The position numbers were made by a program, and so were the translations under genes. From Acidobacteriota bacterium (GTDB lineage Bacteria > Acidobacteriota > Terriglobia > Acidiferrales > UBA7541), in the NCBI GenBank assembly GCA_021818865.1, contig JAKASX010000009.1:1-59389 (forward strand): a DNA stretch of 59,389 bases, in the 5' to 3' direction. This document shows, in pieces, positions 18,845-27,605 of this stretch. The notes under the pieces were generated by a model that was given only the letters and a program-made list of their open reading frames with translations, had not been told where the DNA came from and searched no databases. The stretch's first letter is position 1; every line of letters begins with the position of its first letter.

Positions 18845-19750
18845 TCAGCGGTGCTTGATGAATTGGCCGGTTTTCAACTCGGCGAAAGCCTGGCGCAACT
18901 GCTCCTGCGTATTCATTACGATTGGCCCGTACCAGGCGACAGGTTCTTCGATCGGTTTTCCCGAAATCAGCAAGAAACGCATGCCTTCATCGCCCGTTTG
19001 CACCACGATTTCATCGCCGCGATCGAACAGAACGAGGGAGTGATTTCGGGCGTCGTAAACGGGCGCCGCGTTCGGGTCCACCACCTGGTCGGTCAAGACT
19101 GGTTGCGGACTTGAAGCGTCGCGAAACGTCCCCGAGCCGGCAAAAACGTAGGCGAACGCGTTGCGATCGGTTTCGATTTTCAGCCGGCGGCGCGTGCGCG
19201 GCGGAACGGACACGTCGAGATAATTCGGATCGGCCGCAACGCCCTCCACCGGTCCTTTTTTCCCCCAGAATTCGCCGCAAACGACGCGAACGCGCGTGCC
19301 GTCGTCGTCGGTAACTTCGGGAATCGCGCTCGACGGAACATCCTGATAGCGGGGATCGGTCATCTTGAGGGATGCCGGCAGATTCGCCCACAACTGAAAG
19401 CCGTGCATTCGCCCATGCGGATCGCCTTTGGGCATTTCCTGATGCAAGATTCCGCTGCCTGCCGTCATCCACTGCACGTCGCCGGCGGTCATTTTGCCCT
19501 TGTTGCCCAGGCTATCGCCGTGTTCCACCGAACCGGCGAGCACGTACGTGATGGTTTCGATTCCGCGATGCGGATGCCAGGGAAAACCGGCCAGATAATC
19601 CTCGGGATTGTCATTGCGGAAATCGTCCAGCAGGAGAAAAGGATCGAAATCCTTCGTCTGGCCGAAGCCGAACGCACGTTCCAGCTTGACGCCCGCGCCT
19701 TCGATCGTCGTTTTCGTCTGAATTGTTTTCCTTACCGGTCGGAGCGACAT
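18845..19750 (-). CDS. Pirin-family bicupin protein
   Basis: A 301-residue protein from the ATG at 19748-19750, which has an AGGGGGAG ribosome site ten bases upstream; a reading from 19792 is less likely. The N-terminal cupin contains the pirin signature FPWHPHRGIETITYVLAG, with His residues for metal binding, then GILHQEMP and a second cupin half with fewer ligands. Pirins bind Fe(II) and some bacterial members have quercetin 2,3-dioxygenase activity or act in redox sensing. It is the last gene of a probable marR-yceI-pirin unit, 60 bases after yceI, which favours an oxidative or electrophile-stress role. Confidence 0.92.
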   Translation of the reverse strand: MSLRPVRKTIQTKTTIEGAGVKLERAFGFGQTKDFDPFLLLDDFRNDNPEDYLAGFPWHPHRGIETITYVLAGSVEHGDSLGNKGKMTAGDVQWMTAGSGILHQEMPKGDPHGRMHGFQLWANLPASLKMTDPRYQDVPSSAIPEVTDDDGTRVRVVCGEFWGKKGPVEGVAADPNYLDVSVPPRTRRRLKIETDRNAFAYVFAGSGTFRDASSPQPVLTDQVVDPNAAPVYDARNHSLVLFDRGDEIVVQTGDEGMRFLLISGKPIEEPVAWYGPIVMNTQEQLRQAFAELKTGQFIKHR

Positions 19751-19810
19751 TTCGTTTCTCCCCCTTTGCGCCGACGGCGCTGCTAGCTGCAACCGACACC
19801 TGAGAAAAGT

Positions 19811-20362
19811 TCAGGACTTCAAAAACTGCACGTCGAGACTGATGGCCACTTCGTCACCAACCAGAATACCTCCGGTTTCAAGCGCCGCGTTCCAGTTCAG
19901 ACCGAAATCCTTACGATTGATCTTGGTGGCGGCAGACAGGCCAATTCGCTCCTTGCCCCAGGGGTCGCGAGCAGGCTCGGACGGACCATCCACGCTGAAG
20001 ACCACTTCGCGAGTGACGCCGTGAATCGTCAGATCGCCAGTAACCGCTAGCGAGCCGTCGTCGCGGCGCGCGACGCCGCGGGAAACAAACGACAACGTCG
20101 GGAACTTCGCGGCGTCGAAAAAGTCGGCGCTCTTCAGGTGCGCATCGCGCTGCAGCTCGCCGGTCGCGATCGAAGCGGCATCGAGCGAAGCTTCGACCCG
20201 GGAGCGGGTGACGTCTTCGCCGTCGAGTGTCAGTGTTGCGCGAATAGCCGCGAAATGGCCCTTTACGCTCGAAATCATCATGTGCTTCACCTTGAATTCC
20301 GCCACGGAATGGACCGGATCGGCGGTCCAGGTGGTCGTTTGCGGCAAAACCGATGTGCTCAT
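19811..20362 (-). CDS. YceI-family lipid-binding protein (no signal peptide)
   Basis: A 183-residue YceI-like lipocalin-type barrel: WTADPVHSVAEFKVKHMMIS, LTLDGEDVTRSRVEASLDAASI, LKSADFFDAAKFPTLSF, LTIHGVTREV and the closing GDEVAISLDVQFL are all diagnostic. Family members bind isoprenoids or fatty amides. Many are periplasmic, but this one starts MSTSVLPQTTTW with no signal peptide, so it is predicted to be cytosolic. The ribosome site is AAAGGAGAAAGAAC before the ATG. A palindromic operator in the gap upstream matches the one in the marR promoter. Confidence 0.93.
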   Translation of the reverse strand: MSTSVLPQTTTWTADPVHSVAEFKVKHMMISSVKGHFAAIRATLTLDGEDVTRSRVEASLDAASIATGELQRDAHLKSADFFDAAKFPTLSFVSRGVARRDDGSLAVTGDLTIHGVTREVVFSVDGPSEPARDPWGKERIGLSAATKINRKDFGLNWNAALETGGILVGDEVAISLDVQFLKS

Positions 20363-20424
20363 GTTCTTTCTCCTTTTCGGCTGGCTTCAATTGCCAACAC
20401 CCCTTAGATGCGTGACAACGATAT

Positions 20425-20436
20425 TCGTTGCAACGA
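20425..20436. promoter_or_regulatory. MarR-type operator upstream of yceI
   Basis: TCGTTGCAACGA is a perfect palindrome about 63 bases upstream of the yceI start. It differs only at the two central bases from TCGTTATAACGA in the marR promoter. ATATT-like flanks are shared. Confidence 0.6.
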
Positions 20437-20454
20437 CTTTTAAGGCTAAAAATA

Positions 20455-20916
20455 TCAGCGGCTCTCCCGGCGCGCCGCTTGCAATAACTGCATGAGTTTC
20501 CGCAGCTTGCCCGCGCCCAGGTGTCCGAGCTGCTGGCGATGCGCCTGCTGAACCGGCGCGTCCAGCCGCCCGAGCAGCACGAGTCCGGCCGGCGCGACCC
20601 GCGTGAGCACGGTTCGCCGGTCTTTCGCTTCCCGGGAACGGGAGATCAGCCGGCGCTTCTCGAGGCGGTCGAGCAGGCGGGTGATATCGGGATCGCGGGT
20701 GATCATCCGTTCGGCAATTTCGCCGCAGGAGAGCCCTTCAGGCGCGCCGCGCAGGATGCGCAGCACGTTGTACTGCGTCGGCGAGAGGCCCTCCGTCTTG
20801 AGGACGCCGACGATTCCGCGCTCGAGCAGGTCGGCGGTGCGGAGCAAGTCGAGGAAAGCCGCTTCTTCCGGGCTGGCGACGCGGCGGCCCCTGGCGGAAC
20901 GCTTTGGTTCCTTCAT
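20455..20916 (-). CDS. MarR-family transcriptional regulator
   Basis: A 153-residue winged-helix regulator from the ATG at 20914-20916. The recognition region reads LSPTQYNVLRILRGAPEGLSCGEIAERM, then RDPDITRLLDRLEKRRLISRSREAKDRRTVL, a standard MarR winged helix with the DxR wing. There is no redox cysteine of the OhrR type. A longer frame from 20952 would start inside the -35 element and is rejected. The -10 box ends seven bases before the ATG, so the transcript is probably leaderless. It is the first gene of the unit with yceI and pirin, and most likely represses itself and yceI. Confidence 0.92.
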   Translation of the reverse strand: MKEPKRSARGRRVASPEEAAFLDLLRTADLLERGIVGVLKTEGLSPTQYNVLRILRGAPEGLSCGEIAERMITRDPDITRLLDRLEKRRLISRSREAKDRRTVLTRVAPAGLVLLGRLDAPVQQAHRQQLGHLGAGKLRKLMQLLQAARRESR

Positions 20917-20923
20917 GCAAGGG

Positions 20924-20952
20924 ATATTAGTCGTTATAACGACAAATGTCAA
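20924..20952 (-). promoter_or_regulatory. marR promoter with embedded palindromic operator
   Basis: On the minus strand TTGACA (20947-20952) and TAATAT (20924-20929) are 17 bases apart. The spacer carries the palindrome TCGTTATAACGA (20931-20942). A repressor bound there would block polymerase directly. The predicted transcript start coincides with the start codon at 20916. Confidence 0.7.
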
Positions 20953-20980
20953 GACGGGGATTCAGCCGGGGACGCCGGCG

Positions 20981-22846
20981 TTACGGCAATTGGACGCTGA
21001 AACGGTTATTGCACACGGCCGTGGAATTGTCGGCAACGCTCTTCACATGGCCGCCAGAACGCACGGTGAATTTCAGCGACGAATCGGCAGGCAAGCCGGC
21101 GAATCGCGCCTCGCCTTCGGCGTTGGTCGCAATTTGAACTTCGGTCTTTTGCAAACCAAGGAATCCGTGCCGGATCGCCAGGCTGAGTTGCGCGTTGTCC
21201 AGAGGGTTCCCCGCGGCGTCGTTTACAACGAACGCGGCCGAGCACTTGCCCAGCCGTGCATCCACCACGGGTACGGCGGCGCTGTTGGGCGCGGAAGCTT
21301 TGGGAACAATCTTTGCGACCGGGGTGGTCGCGGCGACGGCCGTTGCGGCTGGCTGCGCCGGCGATTTGGGCGCAGACGTGGAAGCCGCCGAATTTTCCGG
21401 TAGTTCCGCGAGCGAATTCGCCGCCGTTTCGATTTTCTTCTTAGCCGGAGCGCGCCGCACGATTTTCCGCGCAACCTTTCTGGCAACTGGCACGCGGGCT
21501 TCGGTGTGCGCCTCGGCCGGCTTGGCCGCAGCGGGAGCGGGAGACGCAACAGCCGGTGCGGAGGAAGCGTTGCTGCTGTTTGCCGGGACCGCGTTCGCGG
21601 CCGCTGTGGCTGCTGGCGACACGCTGGCTGCTGTTTTTGCCGGCGCGGCCGGCGCGGGCGCATGGTTCAGCGAGCGCAAGAAACGCGGAATCAGAAGCAT
21701 TCCGGCGACGGCAAGAATCGCCACGGCTTCGAGCGCGATCAAGCCCCAGCGCGGTTTGCGCTGCGGAGCAGGTTGCGGCTCGACAGCCGGAATCGCCCCG
21801 CCCGGGGCAACTGGCGCCGGCGATTGGGACGCCACGGATGTTCCCACAGTCGCCCGCGCGGTCGAGCCCGATCCGCCAGCGCCGATTGCTTGCGTCATAT
21901 CGTTATCGAATGGGCTCACCGTGCTGACCGATGCCGAGCGCGCCAGATCGGTATCGCGTTTCAGCCGCTGCAATTCCGCGCGGACTTCCGCAGCGGTCTG
22001 GTAGCGCAGTTTGCGGTCCTTTTCGAGCGCCCGGCTGATGATCCGCTCGATTTCAGGCGACAGGTCGGGATTCAAGCGGAGCGGCGCGACGGGAGCGCGA
22101 TGCAGAATGGAATCGAAAACGGCGGTTGAGGTGTCCCCGCGAAACGGCACGATGCCCGTCGCCATCTCGTAAAGCACTACGCCAAAGGAAAATAGATCGG
22201 TGCGCGCGTCCAGTTCTTTCCCCAGCGCCTGTTCGGGCGACATATAAGCCACCGTGCCGAGCGCCGTCCCGGGATTGGTCAGTGCCGTGGCCTGGAGACC
22301 GGCCGTGAGTTGGGTTTCCGCCGTAGAAGCTTCCTTTGCCGGACGGCCTCCCGGCGTCTGTTTCGCCAAACCGAAATCGAGGATTTTCGCGTGGCCGCGG
22401 CGAGTGACGAAAATGTTCGCGGGCTTGATATCGCGGTGAACGATGCCCTGCGTGTGCGCCGCATCGAGAGCGTCGCTGACTTCAGTCGAAATTTCCAGCA
22501 GGTCGTCCATGTCCATCGGCTTGCCGGCAATCCTCTGCTTCAGCGTTTCGCCTTCCAGAAATTCCATGGCGATGAACGCGCGGCCGTTTTCCTCGCCGAT
22601 GTCGTAGATAGTGCAGATGCCCGGATGATTGAGCGCGGAGGCGGCCTGGGCCTCGCGCCGGAAGCGCTCGAGCATCACCGGATCCTTGGTCATCTCCTCA
22701 GGCAGGAATTTCAGCGCGACGAACCGGTTCAGGCGCGTGTCTTCGGCCTTGTAGACCACACCCATGCCGCCGCTGCCAAGTCTTTCGACGATCCGGTAGT
22801 GAGAGATGGTCTCGCCGTTCATCGCTTGATCGTGCTCAGGCGCCAA
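20981..22846 (-). CDS. Transmembrane serine/threonine protein kinase with C-terminal Ig/carboxypeptidase-regulatory-like domain
   Basis: A 621-residue protein. A TTG start at 22846 is chosen because GGGGGAG lies seven bases upstream; the ATG at 22822 has no such site. The kinase domain spans about 16-290: [12 protein letters not shown], Lys in [26 protein letters not shown] and [12 protein letters not shown] basic/Pro linker and one transmembrane helix at about 373-393 follow. A long Ala/Pro/Lys low-complexity stalk comes next, then a ~90-residue terminal domain ([26 protein letters not shown]) like the carboxypeptidase-regulatory beta-sandwich, with two Cys. It is probably a sensor kinase with a wall-spanning stalk. 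It stands 28 bases upstream of the marR promoter region on the same strand. Confidence 0.9.
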   Translation of the reverse strand: MAPEHDQAMNGETISHYRIVERLGSGGMGVVYKAEDTRLNRFVALKFLPEEMTKDPVMLERFRREAQAASALNHPGICTIYDIGEENGRAFIAMEFLEGETLKQRIAGKPMDMDDLLEISTEVSDALDAAHTQGIVHRDIKPANIFVTRRGHAKILDFGLAKQTPGGRPAKEASTAETQLTAGLQATALTNPGTALGTVAYMSPEQALGKELDARTDLFSFGVVLYEMATGIVPFRGDTSTAVFDSILHRAPVAPLRLNPDLSPEIERIISRALEKDRKLRYQTAAEVRAELQRLKRDTDLARSASVSTVSPFDNDMTQAIGAGGSGSTARATVGTSVASQSPAPVAPGGAIPAVEPQPAPQRKPRWGLIALEAVAILAVAGMLLIPRFLRSLNHAPAPAAPAKTAASVSPAATAAANAVPANSSNASSAPAVASPAPAAAKPAEAHTEARVPVARKVARKIVRRAPAKKKIETAANSLAELPENSAASTSAPKSPAQPAATAVAATTPVAKIVPKASAPNSAAVPVVDARLGKCSAAFVVNDAAGNPLDNAQLSLAIRHGFLGLQKTEVQIATNAEGEARFAGLPADSSLKFTVRSGGHVKSVADNSTAVCNNRFSVQLP

Positions 22847-22976
22847 GGTGTTCTCCCCCGTTTACCGCGGATCGGACGAAATATCCCCGGATGATACACC
22901 AGCGGCGAGGGCGCGTTCCAGCGCGCCCCGACCGGTATGCGGCGCGGCTGAAATGGTGCGTTGGAAAGTGCGGCGC

Positions 22977-23252
22977 TTATCGGAGCGTGACGATCGTCGC
23001 GCCCCAGCCGCCGGCTTCCATCGGCGCGTCGCTGTAGGAAACGACGAACGGCGTCCGCGCGAGCACCGCGCGCACCATCCGCCGCTGCACGCCTACGCCG
23101 CGCCCGTGAATGATGCGCAGGGCTTTCAGACCCATCCGGTGTGCTTCCTCGAGGTACGCTTCCACCACCGCTTCGGCATCGCGCGGCGGCACCGAATGCA
23201 AATCGAAAACATCAGTGATAGGAATCCGAATCGGTTCGTCGTCAGCGGCCAT
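22977..23252 (-). CDS. Stand-alone Smr-domain protein
   Basis: A 91-residue Smr (small MutS-related) domain. It shows FDLHSVPPRDAEAVVEAYLEEA and the active-site motif IHGRGVG, with the closing GGWGATIVTL typical of the family. Smr domains are endonucleases acting on DNA or on mRNA in collided ribosomes. The start is the ATG at 23250-23252; the open frame runs much further upstream to 23624 but that part has no family similarity and is low quality. No clear ribosome site is visible, so the exact start is uncertain. Confidence 0.88.
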   Translation of the reverse strand: MAADDEPIRIPITDVFDLHSVPPRDAEAVVEAYLEEAHRMGLKALRIIHGRGVGVQRRMVRAVLARTPFVVSYSDAPMEAGGWGATIVTLR

Positions 23253-23450
23253 GGGGGATACGCATTCATCGTAGCACGCGCTTGGGTACCGCACGCTTCT
23301 CTCGCTCGGTCGCGCGGCACTCTTTCCACCGCTCGGAATACCAGCTTCCCGTTGATTTCCTTGCCGGGCAGAAATATTCTCGCTACCAGTCCCACAGATG
23401 GAATCGGAATTCCCGGATGAAATGGAGACACGCCAGCGGAGGAGAAACCG

Positions 23451-24098
23451 ATGGGGGAAACGAAAAGGCGAAATTTGGCGGGGGAAACTGGACTTGGCGC
23501 GGGCCTGGCAATCGGGCTCGCGATTGGTTTGGCTTTGGGACATGCAACTGCACGACCAGCGCAGGCGAGGAGTAACACGCCGAATCACTCGAATGGTGCG
23601 GCGCAAGCGATGGTGGAAAAGCATGCCTCTACGCTAAGCGCTCCGCATGAAGCGCTTGCCAAGCTCGTGGGACATTTCGATCGCGTGATCAAATTCGTGG
23701 GACAAACGGGCGCGGCGGCGAAACCGTCCAGCGGAACATCCACGTTTTCGCCGGTCCTGGGCGGGCGATTCATTCTGGAAAATAGCAAGGACGTCGTGTT
23801 TGGCCGGCCGGTGGAGGGATTGCGGATTTACGGTTACAACGACGCAACAAAGCAATATGAAATGGCGCGGATGTACACGATGTCGACCGGCATCACGATG
23901 ATGAATGGCACCAGCAGCGACGGCGGCAAAACGATCGAGTACGCGGGCGAGACGTATAGCGCGGGGATGGGCGACATGCCGCTGTACGCGCGACTGCATT
24001 GGGATAGCGAAAATCAGTTCACCGTGACGATGTCCACGACGGGCAAGGACGGAAAGCAAGTGCCTTTTCAGGAAACCATCTACACGCGGGAAAAGTAA
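23451..24098 (+). CDS. DUF1579-family exported protein
   Basis: A 215-residue protein with a Lys/Arg start, a Gly/Ala/Leu-rich signal segment (GLGAGLAIGLAIGLALGHATA) and a DUF1579 domain: HEALAKLVGHFDRVIKF, STFSPVLGGRFILENS, GRPVEGLRIYGYND and YEMARMYTMSTG follow the family order closely. The fold is a lipocalin-like barrel of unknown function that is frequent in Acidobacteria and Planctomycetes. A GGAGGAGAAACCG ribosome site precedes the ATG. It is divergent from the Smr gene. Confidence 0.88.
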   Translation: MGETKRRNLAGETGLGAGLAIGLAIGLALGHATARPAQARSNTPNHSNGAAQAMVEKHASTLSAPHEALAKLVGHFDRVIKFVGQTGAAAKPSSGTSTFSPVLGGRFILENSKDVVFGRPVEGLRIYGYNDATKQYEMARMYTMSTGITMMNGTSSDGGKTIEYAGETYSAGMGDMPLYARLHWDSENQFTVTMSTTGKDGKQVPFQETIYTREK

Positions 24099-24233
24099 AT
24101 CCTTGGCGCGTAGCCCCGCTTCTCATCACCGCCCAACGGAAGACGGGCACAATCCGGTTGACTGGGCGCGTGGCGCGGCGTAATCTCCCGAATCATTCCG
24201 GCATCCTTCCCTCGTACACCAAGGAGGCCGACC

Positions 24234-24791
24234 GTGGTTCCACTCAGCGCGCTTTGGCTCCCAATTCTGGTTTCGGCGGTGATTGTGTTCGTAGCCAGTT
24301 CGATCGTACATATGATGCTGCCGTATCACCGAACCGATTATCAGCCGCTCCCGCAGGAGCAAAATATTCTTCGTGCGTTGCGCGAAGCCGGCGTGAAACG
24401 CGGGCTTTACATGTTTCCCTTTTGTACCGACCGGCAACGGAAATCCCCCGAAATCGCCGAAAAATTCCGGCAGGGCCCGGTGGGAATGATGGCGGTCTTC
24501 CGGAGCGGTCCGCCGGCGATGGGGAAATATCTGGCCGAATGGTTCCTCTACTGCCTCATCATCAGTTATTTCACCGCGTACCTCACCGGCCGCACGCTCG
24601 CGCCTGGAACGGCCTACCTTGGGGTATTTCGCGTGGCGGGCACGGCGGCGTTCATGGCATTCGGGCTGGGGCAGCTGAGCAATGGCATCTGGAGAGGTTA
24701 TCCCTGGACGGTCGTGCTGAAGGAAGTTTTCGACGGCCTCATCTACGGCCTGCTCACCGCGGGAACGTTCGGCTGGCTGTGGCCGCGTTGA
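24234..24791 (+). CDS. Integral membrane protein of unknown function
   Basis: A 185-residue protein starting with GTG at 24234, preceded by an AAGGAGG ribosome site. Predicted helices lie at about 5-27, 101-120, 128-148 and 160-182, with a ~70-residue cytoplasmic or periplasmic loop between the first two (HMMLPYHRTDYQPLPQEQNI). I know no characterised family. Similar four-helix proteins appear in Acidobacteria annotation as hypothetical. It is not tightly linked to neighbours; the next gene is convergent. Confidence 0.78.
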   Translation: MVPLSALWLPILVSAVIVFVASSIVHMMLPYHRTDYQPLPQEQNILRALREAGVKRGLYMFPFCTDRQRKSPEIAEKFRQGPVGMMAVFRSGPPAMGKYLAEWFLYCLIISYFTAYLTGRTLAPGTAYLGVFRVAGTAAFMAFGLGQLSNGIWRGYPWTVVLKEVFDGLIYGLLTAGTFGWLWPR

Positions 24792-24806
24792 CGCCGAAGT
24801 CTCGCG

Positions 24807-25406
24807 TCAGGCGCCAGTGCTATCGCCGCTTTCAGCGGAAATGAAGCGTTCGATAGCTTCGCAGACGAACGGCCAGAGCGCCGGCAGCGCCGTGCGCACC
24901 GGATCCATACGGCGAAGCACCTGCGCGCGCGTGGGATGATAGATGCGCCACGTGCCGCCCTCCGTCGCCAGATTCTGCAGGAGCGGCTGAAACCGGTCCA
25001 CGGCGTTGGCGAAACGCGATTCGGGCGTTTGGTGTGCCTCGAATTCCTCCCACAACGCGCGGAATCGCGCGCCGGCGGCCTGCGGCAACAGGCCGAACAG
25101 GCGGTCGGCGGCGCGCCGTTCGCGATCGGGCCGCGTCTGGTTCCCTTCGACGTCGTAGGCGAACGTGTCTTCGGCGTCAATTTCCACTAGGTCGTGCACG
25201 GCGAGCATTTCCACAACGCGCTCGAAATTCAGCGGCTCGGCCGCGTAATCGCGCAACACCATCGCGGTGAGAATGATGTGCCAGGAATGCTCGGCCGTAT
25301 TTTCGCGCCGCGAGCCATCCGTCAGCAGCGTGCGCCGGAGGACCAGCTTCAACTTATCGGCTTCGGTGAGAAACGCGGTTTCGCGGGAAAGGCGGTCGTC
25401 GCTCAT
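24807..25406 (-). CDS. HD-domain hydrolase (YfbR/HDDC2-like 5'-deoxynucleotidase)
   Basis: A 199-residue protein from the ATG at 25404-25406. Metal ligands of the HD fold are visible as H in ENTAEHSWHI, the HD pair in LAVHDLVEIDAED, and an Asp further on in ANAVDRFQPLL. The pattern is that of the HD_3 group, whose members YfbR and HDDC2 dephosphorylate deoxynucleoside 5'-monophosphates. Cytosolic. It is divergent from the amino-acid permease with about 76 bases between starts. Confidence 0.88.
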   Translation of the reverse strand: MSDDRLSRETAFLTEADKLKLVLRRTLLTDGSRRENTAEHSWHIILTAMVLRDYAAEPLNFERVVEMLAVHDLVEIDAEDTFAYDVEGNQTRPDRERRAADRLFGLLPQAAGARFRALWEEFEAHQTPESRFANAVDRFQPLLQNLATEGGTWRIYHPTRAQVLRRMDPVRTALPALWPFVCEAIERFISAESGDSTGA

Positions 25407-25482
25407 GGCGGCTATTTTTGCAGGAAACGCGGCCAAGCGAAAGCGCGCGTCGAGCGCCGCGTTGCGCTAGAATCCTGCGTTC

Positions 25483-26859
25483 ATGGAACGCGAATCCTCT
25501 CCGCATCTGGTACGAGGCTTCGGCCTCGTCGGCGCGACCGCGCTGAATATGTCCAACATGGTCGGCGTGGGGCCGTTCATTTCGATTCCGCTGCTGCTCG
25601 CGGCGATGAACGGGCCGCAAAGCATGCTCGGATGGATTCTGGGCGCGCTGCTTGCCGCATGCGACGGCCTCGTATGGAGCGAACTCGGCGCCGCGCTCCC
25701 GGGCTCGGGCGGAAGTTACCGGTTCCTGCGCGAAACCTACGGCCCGGAAACGTTCGGGCGGTTGATGGCCTTCCTTTTCATCTGGCAATTTGTTTTGAGC
25801 GGACCGCTCGAAATTGCTTCGGGCATGATTGGATTTTCCGATTACGCGGGCTATTTATGGCCGGGGATGACGCCGCTCGAGGGGAAATTCGTCGCCGCGG
25901 GCGTGGGCCTGCTCGCGCTCGCCTTTTTGTATCGGCGAACGACCGTCCTGAGCCGGCTCACCGTGACTCTGTGGCTCGGCACGGTGCTGACGATGGCGGC
26001 GATTCTGGCGGTGGGACTTCCGCATGCGAACTTTCACCAGGCGTTTGCGTTTCCGCCTCACGCGTTCGCGTTTGGTAGCGGATTCGCGATGGGACTCGGC
26101 AGCGCGACGCTCGTGGCGATGTACAACTATCTGGGCTATTACGACGTTTGCTACATCGGCGACGAAGTTCGCGAGCCTGCGCGCGTGATTCCGCGCTCGA
26201 TTCTGCTGTCGGTCGCGGCCTGCGCTGTCGCTTACGCGGCGATCAACGTGGCGCTCATCGGCGTGGTGCCGTGGCGACAGGCAATGCATTCGCCGTTTTT
26301 GGTTTCGGAATTCATGGGCCGGCTCTACGGCCGGCCGGCGGCGATTGCGATTACGGTGATGATTTTGTGGACGGCGTTCGGCTCGGTGTTCGCGCTGCTG
26401 CTCGGCTATTCGCGGATTCCCTACGCCGCGGCGATGGACGGTAATTTCTTTCGCCCATTCGCGCGGCTGCATCCGAAGAAGAATTTTCCGCACGTCTCGC
26501 TGCTGACGGTTTCCGCGATCGCGATCGTCGCGGCGTTTTTCCGACTGGACGTGGTGATCGCGGCGCTGATCACCACGCGCGTGTTGGTGCAGTTCATCGG
26601 GCAGATTTTCGCGTTGCCGCTATTGCGCCGGAAATTCCGCGAATCGGCGCGGCCTTACAAAATGTGGCTTTATCCGCTGCCGGCCATCGTGGCGCTTGCC
26701 GGATGGATCGCGGTGTTTCTGTCTTCAGGCATGCGTTACGTCCTGTTCGGCCTGTTGACGCTGCTGGCGGGGCTCGGCGTCTTTTTTCTGCGCGCGCGCT
26801 GGACGCGCAGTTGGCCGTTCGTCCACGCTTCAAACCAACCCGCCGCTCCCGCTCCGTAA
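25483..26859 (+). CDS. APC-superfamily amino acid permease
   Basis: A 458-residue protein with about 12 transmembrane helices. The opening GLVGATALNMSNMVGVGPFI matches helix 1 of APC transporters with its unwound Gly-rich substrate site. The GSGGSYRFLRETYG and YLGYYDVCYIGDEVREPARVIPR segments are typical of the amino acid/polyamine/organocation family. Substrate not deducible. TAGAAT at 25468-25473 ends nine bases before the ATG, so transcription may start almost at the start codon. Confidence 0.92.
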   Translation: MERESSPHLVRGFGLVGATALNMSNMVGVGPFISIPLLLAAMNGPQSMLGWILGALLAACDGLVWSELGAALPGSGGSYRFLRETYGPETFGRLMAFLFIWQFVLSGPLEIASGMIGFSDYAGYLWPGMTPLEGKFVAAGVGLLALAFLYRRTTVLSRLTVTLWLGTVLTMAAILAVGLPHANFHQAFAFPPHAFAFGSGFAMGLGSATLVAMYNYLGYYDVCYIGDEVREPARVIPRSILLSVAACAVAYAAINVALIGVVPWRQAMHSPFLVSEFMGRLYGRPAAIAITVMILWTAFGSVFALLLGYSRIPYAAAMDGNFFRPFARLHPKKNFPHVSLLTVSAIAIVAAFFRLDVVIAALITTRVLVQFIGQIFALPLLRRKFRESARPYKMWLYPLPAIVALAGWIAVFLSSGMRYVLFGLLTLLAGLGVFFLRARWTRSWPFVHASNQPAAPAP

Positions 26860-26920
26860 GGCGGCCTGGGCCGCGAAGGATTCTTGCGAACCGCGCCGGC
26901 GCCCCGGAGCGACGCCTGCT

Positions 26921-27343
26921 TCACGGATCCACGATGAGTTCACCCTTCATCCGCTTGTGGCCGAATCCGCAAAAGTGGCAGCAATGGAAAGGATACGTGC
27001 CGGGAGTTTTCGCTACGAACTCGATGATCGTTGTCTTTCCCTTGGGCAGGTTCCAACACCTGCGAGGCGAGTCGAAGACGAGCCCTGGCGCCGCATTTTT
27101 GCCCGATCCCACCGGCGTGAGTTGGATGGAAAAACCGTGCCTATGATCGATTGCAGTGATTCGCAGCTCGACTTTCGTTCCCTGCTTGACGTGAATCGGC
27201 GACGGATCGAATTCGTATTTTTTCGCTGTGACGTTGATGATCTGGACATTAGGGGCGCTCGTTGCCGCCTTGCGCGAAGGCGGGGCCGTGGCCGCAAGGG
27301 TCAGCACAATTGCCAGAAGAGGCGCGCGATTGAGCATTCCCAT
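26921..27343 (-). CDS. Small secreted cupredoxin with complete CuA-type ligand set
   Basis: A 140-residue protein from the ATG at 27341-27343, with a GGAGGGGGGAACC ribosome site. The signal peptide is about 1-25 (MGMLNRAPLLAIVLTLAATA). A cupredoxin barrel follows: YEFDPSPIHVKQGTKVEL, then DHRHGFSIQL, and a C-terminal loop FHCCHFCGFGHKRM. Ligand spacing C121-x3-C125-x3-H129-x2-M132 plus H69 is exactly that of binuclear CuA centres in cytochrome oxidase subunit II and nitrous-oxide reductase. An additional C122 and flanking H120/H123 are unusual. It is a probable periplasmic electron carrier or copper chaperone. No oxidase genes are nearby; the next gene upstream is boxD, 262 bases away. Confidence 0.85.
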   Translation of the reverse strand: MGMLNRAPLLAIVLTLAATAPPSRKAATSAPNVQIINVTAKKYEFDPSPIHVKQGTKVELRITAIDHRHGFSIQLTPVGSGKNAAPGLVFDSPRRCWNLPKGKTTIIEFVAKTPGTYPFHCCHFCGFGHKRMKGELIVDP

Positions 27344-27605
27344 GGCAGGTTCCCCCCTCCAACCGGAAGAACGGCTTCTCGCGAACAACGCCGCTGCCTC
27401 AGGAAGTCGATTCCTGATTCCGGTCCGTTTGCAGCGAATCGTTTCGCGCGGCACGCCGCTCCAGACAACAGTATGCCGGGCTCGCGGCCGTAGCAACTCC
27501 AATCTTTCCGCCGTTCGCGCGGGCGCTCCAGAACAAGAACGCGTAGCGCCGCGGAATTGTCCCGCGTGCGGGCAGATGGCTCGGTGGTGCGTTGGGACCG
27601 TCTGA

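Noticed and set aside
23253-23624. N-terminal extension of the Smr gene frame
   Set aside because: Ser/Arg-rich random-type sequence, antisense to the DUF1579 gene; the Smr domain starts after the ATG at 23252.
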